Counted from the first letter of the stretch, positions 24,163 to 33,108 are shown. The stretch is DNA of 64,000 nucleotides from Eledone cirrhosa (GCA_964016885.1 OZ024742.1:11610181-11674180); one strand, 5' to 3'. A program made the numbers and translations. The notes: generated by a model from the letters alone, not told the origin.

Positions 24163-25126
24163 CCAATTCCTTTGGAAGAGGCGGGCTCCTATGGTGAGGA
24201 GATCCATCTGCTGTCAACACCCTTCGAAAGGAGGGCTGCGGATGCCGTGGCTAATGATGCGTAAACACGCATTAAGGCTACGGCACCTCTACGTATTCCT
24301 CACCGGACAACCGGTGTGGGCCTCGTTTGTGAGACGAACCTTTCCCAGACTCGTCTCACTCACCGAGCTGCAATCCTGGGTCAAGCAGAGACCGAGAAAA
24401 CTGGGCGCCTGGCACACTGAGTGTGCCCAGGCGCTCACCGCCCTCTGGCAGGCGGATCCGGTTATCAGTGGAGACTCCACCGCAACATTATATAGAGGGC
24501 TGGTACGCAGCAGGTGCGACGACGCCCTCGGAGAAGCCCTAGACATGGAGGAGGACGAACTGGCCAGCCTGTTCGGTAGGACATTCAGCCCGGGACCTAT
24601 GGACAACTTCCAGAAGTCCCTGGCCTGGCAGTGCTACCGAGGGGCTTTACCCGTTCGAGAAAGGCTCTACAGACACGGGCGCCCGGGTAGGGACCCCGCC
24701 AAAAAGATCTGTCCCAGATGCGTGTGCGACGAGGAAACCGTTGCACACGCATTGGTACACTGCTCGGGCGTAGCCGATCTGTGGGGCTATGTCGAACAAC
24801 TGCTGTCAAGGGTGGGACCGATCCGGTTGACCACCGAGTCTATTGTAACGATCAAGCCGCGTCCGCCCTTCAAAAATGAAGGAGAGGCGGTGTTTCTGTG
24901 CGTAATAGCCATGGTGAAAGAGGTTGTGTGGTGGACGCATCTGAAAGGACTGAGGTCAGGCACCTTTCTCTCTGGCCAACAACTGGTCCGTTTCTTCCGA
25001 TATCATTTCGGAAGAAGTATCAGGATGGAGAGAGAGGTGCTGTACCCCAGCCGTTTTTATGAAAGGTGGGTGAAAGTAGCGAGAATGGCCCGTGTGAATG
25101 GGCCTTCTCTTTACAAAAGCCTGTAG
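24163..25126 (+). pseudogene. LINE RT C-terminal fragment, copy 2
   Basis: The sequence is nearly identical to 22090-23053 of the long copy. It runs from FLWKRRAPMVRRS to the knuckle CPRCVCDEETVAHALVHC and the shared TAG. It lacks the endonuclease and the catalytic RT core, so it cannot encode an active enzyme. An open frame starting in the previous copy's 3' end (MANKKKH at 23264) runs through the whole 12-bp repeat into this fragment, about 620 codons. A gene predictor would report it as a protein, but the repeat is open in most frames and the join is a duplication breakpoint. Subtype markers are DMEEDELASLF, RGALPV and ALVHC. Confidence 0.9.
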
Positions 25127-25356
25127 GTGGAAAAGAGGAAGGAACGAGGGAGCCCTCTCTCTGTGCTTCTGAGGAGAAGGGGTTGCACACTTTTTTCGGG
25201 GGTGTGTGTGACCCCCCCCCCCTATTGAGGACTTATTTTTAAGTTTATTGTTAATTTTACATTTGTTATATATCTTCTTTACTCGCCTTTTCATGTAAAC
25301 TACTCCCATTGTACTTGTCCAACTTTTTGATGCCCTGGTGGCAAATAAAAAGAAAC
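25127..25356 (+). other. LINE 3'UTR, copy 2
   Basis: Essentially the same as 23054-23282: G-rich hairpin at 25198-25216, a poly-C run after it, and an AATAAA just before the repeat tail. The conservation extends through the whole non-coding stretch, as expected for a recent segmental duplication. Confidence 0.88.
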
Positions 25357-26236
25357 ATATCTTACTCTCTATCCTTCTCTCTATCTTTCTCTCTATCTTA
25401 CTCTCTATCCTTCTCTCTATCCTTCTCTCTATCTTACTCTCTATCCTTCTCTCTATCCTTCTCTCTATCCTTCTCTCTATCTTACTCTCTATCTTACTCT
25501 CTATCCTTCTCTCTATCCTTCTCTCTATCCTTCTCTCTATCTTACTCTCTATCATTCTCTCTATCCTTCTCTATATCCTTCTCTCTATCCTTCTCTCTAT
25601 CCTTCTCTCTATCATTCTCTCTATCCTGCTCTCTATCCTTCTCTCCATCCTTCTCTCTATCCTTCTCTCTATACTTCTCTCTATCCTTATCTCTATCCTT
25701 CTCTATATCCTTCTCACTATCCCTTTCTCTATCCTTCTCTCTATCCTTCTCTATATCCTTCTCTCTATCTTACTCTCTATCGTACTCTCTATCCTTCTCT
25801 CAATCTTACTCTCTATCCTTCTCTCTATCCTTCTCTATATCCTTCTCTCTGTCCTTCTCTCTATTATTCTCTCTATCCTTCTCTATATCCTTCTCTCTAT
25901 CTTACTCTCTATCCTTCTCTCTATCATTCTCTCTATCCTGCTCTCTATCCTTCTCTCCATCCTTCTCTCTATCCTTCTCTCTATCCTTCTCTCTATCCTT
26001 ATATCTATCCTTCTCTCTATCCTTCTCACTATCCTTTTCTCTATCCTTCTCTCTATCCTTCTCTCTATCCTTCTCTATATCCTTCTCTATATCCTTCTCT
26101 CCATCCTTCACACTATCCTTCTCTCTATCCTTCTCTCTATCTTACTCTCTATCCTTATCTCTATCCTTCTCTCTATCCTTCTCTCCATCCTTCACTCTAT
26201 CCCTCTCTCTATCCTTCTCTCTATCTTACTCTCTAT
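25357..26236. repeat. CTCTCTATCCTT repeat block 2 (880 bp)
   Basis: Same length and order of variant units as block 1. For example, the CTCTATCGTA variant at 23701 recurs at 25775, a 2074-bp offset equal to the unit period. It ends at the next LINE junction, 26237. Confidence 0.93.
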
Positions 26237-27200
26237 CCAATTCCTTTGGAAGAGGCGGGCTCCTATGGTGAGGAGATCCATCTGCTGTCAACACCCTTCG
26301 AAAGGAGGGCTGGGGATGCCGTGGCTAATGATGCGTAAACACGCATTAAGGCTACGGCACCTCTACGTATTCCTCACCGGACAACCGGTGTGGGCCTCGT
26401 TTGTGAGACGAACCTTTCCCAGACTCGTCTCACTCACCGAGCTGCAATCCTGGGTCAAGCAGAGACCGAGAAAACTGGGCGCCTGGCACACTGAGTGTGC
26501 CCAGGCGCTCACCGCCCTCTGGCAGGCGGATCCGGTTATCAGTGGAGACTCCACCGCAACATTATATAGAGGGCTGGTACGCAGCAGGTGCGACGACGCC
26601 CTCGGAGAAGCCCTAGACATTGAGGAAGACGAACTGGCCCGCCCGTTCGGTAGAACATTCAGCCCGGGACCTATGGACAACTTCCAGAAGTCCCTGGCCT
26701 GGCAGTGCTACCGAGGGGCTCCACCCGTTCGAGAAAAGCTCTACAGACACGGGCGCTCGGGTAGGGACCCCGCCAAAAAGATCTATCCCAGATGCGTGTG
26801 CGACGAGGAAACCGTTGCACACGCAATGGTACACTGCTCGGGCGTAGCCGATCTGTGGGGCTATGTCGAACAACTGCTGTCAAGGGTGGGACCGATCCGG
26901 TTGACCACCGAGTCTATTGTAACGATCAAGCCGCGTCCGCCCTTCAAAAATGAAGGAGAGGCGGTGTTTCTGTGCGTAATAGCCATGGTGAAAGAGGTTG
27001 TGTGGTGGACGCATCTGAAAGGACTGAGGTCAGGCACCTTTCTCTCTGGCCAACAACTGGTCCGTTTCTTCCGATATCATTTCGGAAGAAGTATCAGGAT
27101 GGAGAGAGAGGTGCTGTACCCCAGCCGTTTTTATGAAAGGTGGGTGAAAGTAGCGAGAATGGCCCGTGTGAATGGGCCTTCTCTTTACAAAAGCCTGTAG
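26237..27200 (+). pseudogene. LINE RT C-terminal fragment, copy 3
   Basis: The third near-identical repeat of the segment starting at CCAATTCC. In the middle it carries the subtype of the long copy (DIEEDELA, RGAPPV, GRSG, AMVHC) and not that of copies 2 and 4. Its 5' part (LYVFLTG, TATLYRG) matches copies 2 and 4. IYPRC replaces ICPRC, losing the first Cys of the knuckle. The repeat-to-LINE open frame from 25338 is again an artefact of a stop-free repeat. Confidence 0.9.
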
Positions 27201-27430
27201 GTGGAAAAGAGGAAGGAACGAGGGAGCCCTCTCTCTGTGCTTCTGAGGAGAAGGGGTTGCACACTTTTTTCGGGGGTGTGTGTGACCCCCCCCCCCTATT
27301 GAGGACTTATTTTTAAGTTTATTGTTAATTTTACATTTGTTATATATCTTCTTTACTCGCCTTTTCATGTAAACTACTCCCATTGTACTTGTCCAACTTT
27401 TTGATGCCCTGGTGGCAAATAAAAAGAAAC
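27201..27430 (+). other. LINE 3'UTR, copy 3
   Basis: The same layout as the copy 1 and 2 UTRs, with hairpin at 27272-27290, poly-C run and AATAAA before the repeat block. Confidence 0.88.
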
Positions 27431-28322
27431 ATATCTTACTCTCTATCCTTCTCTCTATCTTTCTCTCTATCTTACTCTCTATCCTTCTCTCTATCCTTCT
27501 CTCTATCTTACTCTCTATCCTTCTCTCTATCCTTCTCTCTATCCTTCTCTCTATCTTACTCTCTATCTTACTCTCTATCTTTCTCTCTATCCTTCTCTCT
27601 ATCCTTCTCTCTATCTTACTCTCGATCATTCTCTCTATCCTTCTCTATATCCTTCTCTCTATCCTTCTCTCTATCCTTCTCTCTATCATTCTCTCTATCC
27701 TGCTCTCTATCCTTCTCTCCATCCTTCTCTCTATCCTTCTCTCTATACTTCTCTCTATCCTTATCTCTATCCTTCTCTATATCCTTCTCACTATCCCTTT
27801 CTCTATCCTTCTCTCTATCCTTCTCTATATCCTTCTCTCTATCTTACTCTCTATCGTACTCTCTATCCTTCTCTCAATCTTACTCTCTATCCTTCTCTCT
27901 ATCCTTCTCTATATCCTTCTCTCTGTCCTTCTCTCTATTATTCTCTCTATCCTTCTCTCTATCCTTCTCTCTATCTTACTCTCTATCCTTCTCTCTATCA
28001 TTCTCTCTATCCTGCTCTCTATCCTTCTCTCCATCCTTCTCTCTATCCTTCTCTCTATCCTTCTCTCTCTCCTTATATCTATCCTTCTCTCTATCCTTCT
28101 CACTATCCTTTTCTCTATCCTTCTCTCTATCCTTCTCTCTATCCTTCTCTCTATCCTTCTCTATATCCTTCTCTCCATCCTTCACTCTATCCTTCTCTCT
28201 ATCCTTCTCTCTATCTTACTCTCTATCCTTATCTCTATCCTTCTCTCTATCCTTCTCTCTATCCTTCTCTCCATCCTTCACTCTATCCTTCTCTCTATCC
28301 TTCTCTCTATCTTACTCTCTAT
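27431..28322. repeat. CTCTCTATCCTT repeat block 3 (892 bp)
   Basis: Twelve bases, one unit, longer than blocks 1 and 2, with the same variant order. It ends at the LINE junction at 28323. Confidence 0.93.
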
Positions 28323-29286
28323 CCAATTCCTTTGGAAGAGGCGGGCTCCTATGGTGAGGAGATCCATCTGCTGTCAACACCCTTCGAAAGGAGGGCTGGG
28401 GATGCCGTGGCTAATGATGCGTAAACACGCATTAAGGCTACGGCACCTCTACGTATTACTCACCGGACAACCGGTGTGGGCCTCGTTTGTGAGACGAACC
28501 TTTCCCAGACTCGTCTCACTCACCGAGCTGCAATCCTGGGTCAAGCAGAGACCGAGAAAACTGGGCGCCTGGCACACTGAGTGTGCCCAGGCGCTCACCG
28601 CCCTCTGGCAGGCGGATCCGGTTATCAGTGGAGACTCCACCGCAACATTATATAGAGGGCTGGTACGCAGCAGGTGCGACGACGCCCTCGGAGAAGCCCT
28701 AGACATGGAGGAGGACGAACTGGCCAGCCTGTTCGGTAGGACATTCAGCCCGGGACCTATGGACAACTTCCAGAAGTCCCTGGCCTGGCAGTGCTACCGA
28801 GGGGCTTTACCCGTTCGAGAAAGGCTCTACAGACACGGGCGCCCGGGTAGGGACCCCGCCAAAAAGATCTGTCCCAGATGCGTGTGCGACGAGGAAACCG
28901 TTGCACACGCATTGGTACACTGCTCGGGCGTAGCCGATCTGTGGGGCTATGTCGAACAACTGCTGTCAAGGGTGGGACCAATCCGGTTGACCACCGAGTC
29001 TATTGTAATGATCAAGCCGCCTCCCCCCTTCAAAGATGAAGCAGAGGCGGTGTTTCTGTGCGTAATAGCCATGGCGAAAGAGGTTGTATGGTGGACGCGT
29101 CTGAAAGGACTGAGGTCAGGCACCTTTCTCTCTGGCCAACAACTGGTCCGTTTCTTCCGATATCATTTCGGAAGAAGGATCAGGATGGAGAGAGAGGTGC
29201 TGCACCCCAGCCGTTTCTATGAAAGATGGGTGAAAGTGGCGAGAATGGCCCGTGTGAATGGGCCTTCACTCTACATCAGACTATAG
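28323..29286 (+). pseudogene. LINE RT C-terminal fragment, copy 4 (chimeric 3' end)
   Basis: The first two thirds are near-identical to copy 2 (DMEEDELASLF, RGALPV, ALVHC). From about 28979 the sequence diverges: MIKPPPPFKDEAEAVF and MAKEVVWWTRLKG replace TIKPRPPFKNEGEAVF and MVKEVVWWTHLKG. The divergence continues through the stop and 3'UTR. The change is sharp, which suggests a recombination breakpoint joining the repeated unit to a different LINE copy that closed the array. Confidence 0.88.
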
Positions 29287-29549
29287 GTGAGGAAGATGAA
29301 AGACCAAGGGAGCACCCCTTCTCTGTGCTCCTGAGGAGAAGGGTTGCACACTTTTTTCGGGGGTGTGTGCGACCCGCCAAGGCGCCTCCTCTCTATTGAG
29401 GATTTTGTTAAAAATTTTATTTTTTGTTATATCTTATTTTATTTTTATATTTTGTTATTGCCTCCTCCTTATTGAGGACGCCTTTTTGTGTAAACTTCCC
29501 CCTTTGTACTTGTCCCACTTTTGATGCCCTAGTGGCAAATAAAAGAAAC
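29287..29549 (+). other. LINE 3'UTR, copy 4 (diverged subtype)
   Basis: It shows recognisable LINE 3'UTR order (TTTTTTCGGGGGTGTGTG, TATTGAGGA, GCCCTAGTGGCAAATAAAA) but many differences from copies 1-3, including a second TATTGAGGAC segment and a broken hairpin (GACCCGCC). It ends at the ATATCTTACTC tail start. Confidence 0.8.
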
Positions 29550-29682
29550 ATATCTTACTCTCTATCCTTCTCTCCATCCTTCACTCTATCCTTCTCTCTA
29601 TCATTCTCTCCATCCTTCACTCTATCCTTCTCTCTATCCTTCTCTCTATCTTACTCTCTATCCTTCCGTTCATCTGTTCTTC
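29550..29682. repeat. Short final 12-bp repeat tail after LINE copy 4
   Basis: Only about 130 bp of the CTCTCTATCCTT repeat, compared with about 880 bp in the internal units. This is the distal end of the LINE array. About 65 bp of non-repeat sequence follows before the AAC array. Confidence 0.9.
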
Positions 29683-29749
29683 TCTAGCTTTCAACCATCT
29701 CTCCTATCACATGATGAATTATTTTAATTGCATTCCGACATGAGTGGCA

Positions 29750-30425
29750 ATTACAACAACAATTACAACAACAATAACAACAACAATAACAACAACAATA
29801 ACAACAACAATAACAACAAAAATAACAACAACAATAACAACAACATCAACAGCAAGAACAAAAACAGAAATAACAGCAAAAACAACAATAACATCAGCTC
29901 CACCACCAACAACAACATCAATAACAACAACAACAACGGCAATAGTTGCAATATCACCAAAACAACGCCACTAACACCAGCAACACCAACAACAACAACA
30001 CCAACAACAACAACAATATCAACACCAACAACAACACCAACAACAACAACACCAGCAACAACAACAACAACACCAGCAACAACAACACCACCAACAACAA
30101 CAACAACAGCAACAACACCACCACCACCAACAACAACAACAACACCAACAACAACCACAACAACATCAACAACAACACCAACAACAACAACATCAACAAC
30201 ACCAACAACAACACCAACAACAACAACAACACCAACAACAACAACATCAACAACAACACCAGCAACAACAACACCAACAACAACAACAACAGCAACAGCA
30301 CCACCAACAACAACAACACCAACAACAACACCAACAACAACAACAACATCAACAACACCAACAACAACAACAACACCAACAACACCAACAACACCAACAA
30401 CAACAACACCACCACCACCAACACC

Positions 30426-30477
<52 letters not shown>

Positions 30478-30725
30478 CCAACAACAACAACAACACCAAC
30501 AACAACAACATCAACAACAACACCAGCAACAACAACACCAACAACAACAACACCAACAACAACACCAGCAACAACAACACCAACAACAACAACAGCAGCA
30601 ACAACACCACCAACAACAACAACACCAACAACAACACCAACAACAACAACATCAACAACACCAACAACAACAACACCAACAACACCAACAACACCAACAA
30701 CAACAACACCACCACCACCAACACC

Positions 30726-30768
<43 letters not shown>

Positions 30769-30868
30769 CCAACAACAACAACACCAGCAACAACAACAAC
30801 ACCAACAACAACACCAACAACAACAACATCAACAACAACAACAGCAACACAAACTACAACAACAACAA
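29750..30868. repeat. (AAC)n/(ACC)n trinucleotide array with a 300-bp internal duplication
   Basis: A run of CAA, ACA and ACC triplets with ATC, AGC and AAT variants. The ACCACCACCACCAACACC landmark ending at 30420 recurs ending at 30720, exactly 300 bp later, with matching flanks. On the opposite strand it is GTT/GGT-rich, so it resembles the 1-18605 array in inverted orientation, although its units are pure triplets rather than 12/15-mers. Open frames here (poly-N/T/P on plus, poly-L or V on minus) are low-complexity artefacts. Confidence 0.92.
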
Positions 30869-31050
30869 CAATTATTGCACATTATATTAATATTTAATGT
30901 TAGCTTTCCATTATAATTTTATGCAATAACCTATTTTTATGTTTTTCATGTTCTAAAGTTATGTTCTAAAAACCGACTTAATAATGAGTAAGTTAAATAT
31001 ATTACTAAATTCCTCCAAATTTCAGATTATTTTAAATATTAACTGAAATT

Positions 31051-31230
31051 GGATTGGCAGTATCGGTAGAGGGTCAGACTCCATGCTAGGGTGGTGGATT
31101 GGCAGTATCGGTAGAGGGTCAGACGCCATGCTAGGGTGGTGGATTGGTAGCATCGGTAGAGGGTCAGACGTCATGCTAGGGTGGTGGGTTGGCAGTATCG
31201 GTAGAGGGTCGGATGCCGTGCTTTGACGCA
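31051..31230. repeat. 45-bp tandem repeat (four units) derived from a SINE head
   Basis: Units start with GGATTGGCAG at 31051, 31096 and 31141, and with GGGTTGGCAG at 31186, an exact 45-bp spacing. Each holds the CGGTAGAGGGTC segment, which is the A-box-like part of the SINE that follows. The duplicated piece is thus the tRNA-like head of the adjacent SINE. Confidence 0.92.
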
Positions 31231-31365
31231 TAGAGTTACGGCCCTTGCCATACTGAGTTCAAATCCCGTCGAGGTTAACTTTGCCTTTTTTCCTAACGAA
31301 GTCGATAAAAAAAATATCAGTAATTCACTGAGATAATTGCTGGACTTGTGCCAAAAGTAGAAACA
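31186..31365 (+). mobile_element. tRNA-derived SINE of cephalopod type
   Basis: The tRNA-like head has an A-box region (GGCAGTATCGGTAGAGGGTC) and a B box (GAGTTCAAATCCCGTC, near 31256). These are the internal RNA polymerase III promoter elements that drive SINE transcription. The body GAGGTTAACTTTGCC followed by GTCGATAAAA matches, in the same order, the copy on the minus strand at 46502-46653. The 3' boundary is uncertain. The head is amplified upstream as a 45-bp tandem repeat. Confidence 0.8.
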
Positions 31366-31474
31366 ATTAAATATATTTTATATATCCCTCCTCTACCAAC
31401 TCTCAATCATATTATACACTCTAAGGCCTACGTGGTGGTACCACCTCTAATTATTATACCAGGAGTATTCCTTT

Positions 31475-31700
31475 CTACGTCGCAGTCCGAGGTAAAGGAA
31501 AGTGGCTTTGCCGTTAGAGCATTCGGCTCACAGTCCGGAGTTTATGAGTTCGATTCCCAGTGGTCTTTACAAAGACACTTGATTTCCCTTTGCTCCAATC
31601 CACTCAGCTGGCAAAAATGTGTTGTACCTGTAATTCGAAGGGCCAGCCTTGTCACATACTGTGTCTCGCCGAATCTCCCTAAGAACTATGTTAAAGGTTG
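31475..31700 (+). mobile_element. Second tRNA-derived SINE, different family
   Basis: A-box-like GGCTTTGCCGTTAGAGCAT at about 31503 and B-box GAGTTCGATTCCC at about 31548 have the spacing of a tRNA gene. A conserved-looking body follows (CTCCAATCCACTCAGCTGGC, then GTACCTGTAATTCGAAGGGC). The head and body are unlike the first SINE. The family was not identified and the 3' end is approximate. Confidence 0.65.
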
Positions 31701-31855
31701 TCTTTACACGGACCTTTTAATCTGTTTCTCCTCCGTGATCCTGTCTCTATTTTGTACTCCTGAAGAAGGGCTTAAGTCCGACACGTCAAACATTCTTTCC
31801 TCTTTCCAATATAAAGCGTGAAACTAATAAGACTTTGTACCACTTTTTGTTGTCT

Positions 31856-31860
31856 CCTTG

Positions 31861-31909
<49 letters not shown>

Positions 31910-31920
31910 CATATATATAT
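31856..31920. repeat. (TA)n tract bordering the foldback element
   Basis: TA dinucleotides interrupted by TACATA. It ends exactly where the GTGTTAGG terminus of the foldback element begins. Confidence 0.9.
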
Positions 31921-32008
31921 GTGTTAGGTAATTCCAAAGGAAAAAAGAGTGCTCTATGTATAGAACAGTGCTATTTAATTAGAAGCTGAACAACACAACA
32001 TATAACTA

Positions 32009-32078
32009 CTCCATTACCAAAGGTTTCTGGATCACAGACGATAATAATATATATGTCTGGATCGATCGTCAGATAGAG
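32009..32078 (-). ncRNA. Putative hammerhead ribozyme, left arm of the foldback element
   Basis: This is the inverted counterpart of the right-arm fold, read on minus. CTGACGA is complementary to 32066-32072 and the GAA(A) core to 32024-32027. Stem II has a T-A pair at the first core-proximal position (C.A in the right arm), one C.C mismatch, then the same 9 bp. Stem III ACC/GGT with a TTT loop and the six-pair stem I are both kept. It is the better folded of the two arm copies. Confidence 0.62.
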
Positions 32079-32192
32079 ATGTTATGGATAAAAGATATGA
32101 AATGAAATTAAAAATCTGTTAAAAATTGGAAGTGAGGCTGGTGAATTTTTAACAGATTTTTAATTTCATTTCATATCTTTTATCCATAACAT

Positions 32193-32260
32193 CTCTATCT
32201 GACGACCGATCCAGACATATATTATTATCGTCTGTGATCCAGAAACCTTTGGTAATGGAG
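32193..32260 (+). ncRNA. Putative hammerhead ribozyme, right arm of the foldback element
   Basis: Core CTGACGA (32199-32205) fits CUGANGA, and GAAA (32242-32245) supplies the second core strand. Stem II is GATC plus CAGAC paired with GTCTG, a bulged T, then GATC (9 bp). Its two core-proximal positions (C.A and C.C) are mismatched. Stem III is ACC/GGT closed by TTT, giving the required A15.1-U16.1 pair, with A at the cleavage position (32254). Stem I has six consecutive pairs: 32198-32193 with 32255-32260, one of them a G.T wobble. This is a type I topology. The mismatches next to the core make activity uncertain. Confidence 0.62.
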
Positions 32261-32436
32261 TAGTTATATTTTGTGTTGTTCAGCTTCTAATTAAATAGCT
32301 CTGTTCTATACATAGAGCACTCTTTTTTCCTTTGCTTTTCCTTTGCTTTTCCTTCAGAATTACCTAACACACACACTCACACGCACACAAACACATACAT
32401 ATATCTATATCTATATCTATCTATATATACACACAC

Positions 32437-32454
<18 letters not shown>

Positions 32455-32533
<79 letters not shown>

Positions 32534-32562
32534 AATATACATATATATATATATATATATAT
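32455..32562. repeat. (CA)n/(TA)n compound microsatellite
   Basis: CA dinucleotides switch to a long TA tract, with short TACATAAATA interruptions. Open frames with alternating Ile-Tyr over this and similar tracts are artefacts. Confidence 0.93.
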
Positions 32563-32620
32563 GTATATATCCGTACCATCCCCTGAGTCTTCCATTATTT
32601 GTACTGTCTCTTCCATTGAA

Positions 32621-32681
32621 TGTTGGTTCATGTCTGATGAACCTGTGAGAAGCAGGTGAAATTCTACCGTAACAAGATTCA
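32621..32681 (+). ncRNA. Putative hammerhead ribozyme in an unclassified repeat relic
   Basis: Canonical CTGATGA (32634-32640) is followed by a perfect 5-bp stem II, ACCTG/CAGGT, with a 7-nt loop TGAGAAG, then GAAA (32658-32661). Stem III is minimal (A-U plus a U.G wobble, loop TCTACC). GTA puts an A at the cleavage position (32671). Stem I pairs TGT with ACA next to the core (32633-32631 with 32672-32674). After one A.A mismatch it pairs CT with AG, and then further out GGT with TCA, including a wobble. A very short stem III is typical of the hammerheads known from Penelope-like elements. The surrounding ~130 bp (32568-32700) looks like a repeat-element relic. Confidence 0.6.
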
Positions 32682-32699
32682 TTATTTAACCTTAGTAAG

Positions 32700-33030
32700 A
32701 TGAGTATATATATGTTGCGCGTGTGGTGTGTACATGTATGTATGTATATATATATATATATATATATATGCATGTGTGTGTGTGTATATTTCTGTATATA
32801 TAATAGAATGTGATGTATATAATGCTAATATGGGTACTTAAGAGCTATCAGACAGCCGTCCATGTGCAACAGCTGCACACATGTACATAGACAGGCACAA
32901 AACTAATATTTATATATTTAGAGAAAAACTTTTGAGTAGCTTACATATAGTTTCATAAGCTTACATAGATATAAACATACACATACACGCACATGCCTCT
33001 TTATATATACATACATACACACACTCACAT
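32700..33030. other. AT-rich intergenic stretch
   Basis: Short TA and TG microsatellites lie among otherwise unremarkable sequence. No coding frame, RNA gene or recognisable element is seen. Confidence 0.6.
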
Positions 33031-33031
33031 G

Positions 33032-33108
<77 letters not shown>
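33032..33108. repeat. (TA)n tract
   Basis: Almost pure TA for about 75 bp, directly left of a copy of the 430-bp satellite family. Confidence 0.95.

Larger units (their letters stand above)
31921..32370. mobile_element. Palindromic foldback element (450 bp) with terminal GTGTTAGGTAATTC
   Basis: The left arm at 31921-32127 is the reverse complement of 32144-32370, with only a 16-bp spacer (32128-32143). The arms match with few differences, except for CTTTGCTTTTC duplications near the right end. The outer ends are GTGTTAGGTAATTC and GAATTACCTAACAC. The left end abuts a TA tract and the right end a CA tract. The structure could be a foldback or MITE-type element, or two head-to-head copies of a retroelement terminal repeat. 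The second reading is favoured by the hammerhead fold inside each arm, since Penelope-like elements are known to carry hammerheads in their terminal repeats. Confidence 0.85.

Noticed and set aside
29728..30897. Asn/Thr/Pro-rich frames and Leu/Val-rich antisense frames in the AAC array
   Set aside because: Trinucleotide repeat without stops; no signal peptide, domain or flanking gene structure.
31022..31231. Minus-strand frame with a perfect 15-residue repeat (SDPLPILPIHHPSM)
   Set aside because: The 45-bp repeat comes from a SINE head and happens to be a multiple of three; antisense and flanked by SINE sequence.
31760..31787. CTGAAGAAGGGCTTAAGTCC followed by GACACGTC, similar to a hammerhead core
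   Set aside because: CUGANGA is met, but GAAA is changed to GACA and stem I does not pair next to the core. At best a dead relic of a Penelope-type ribozyme.
31348..31821. A 157-codon frame across the second SINE
   Set aside because: It spans a tRNA-derived SINE and adjacent repeat relic; no recognisable protein features.
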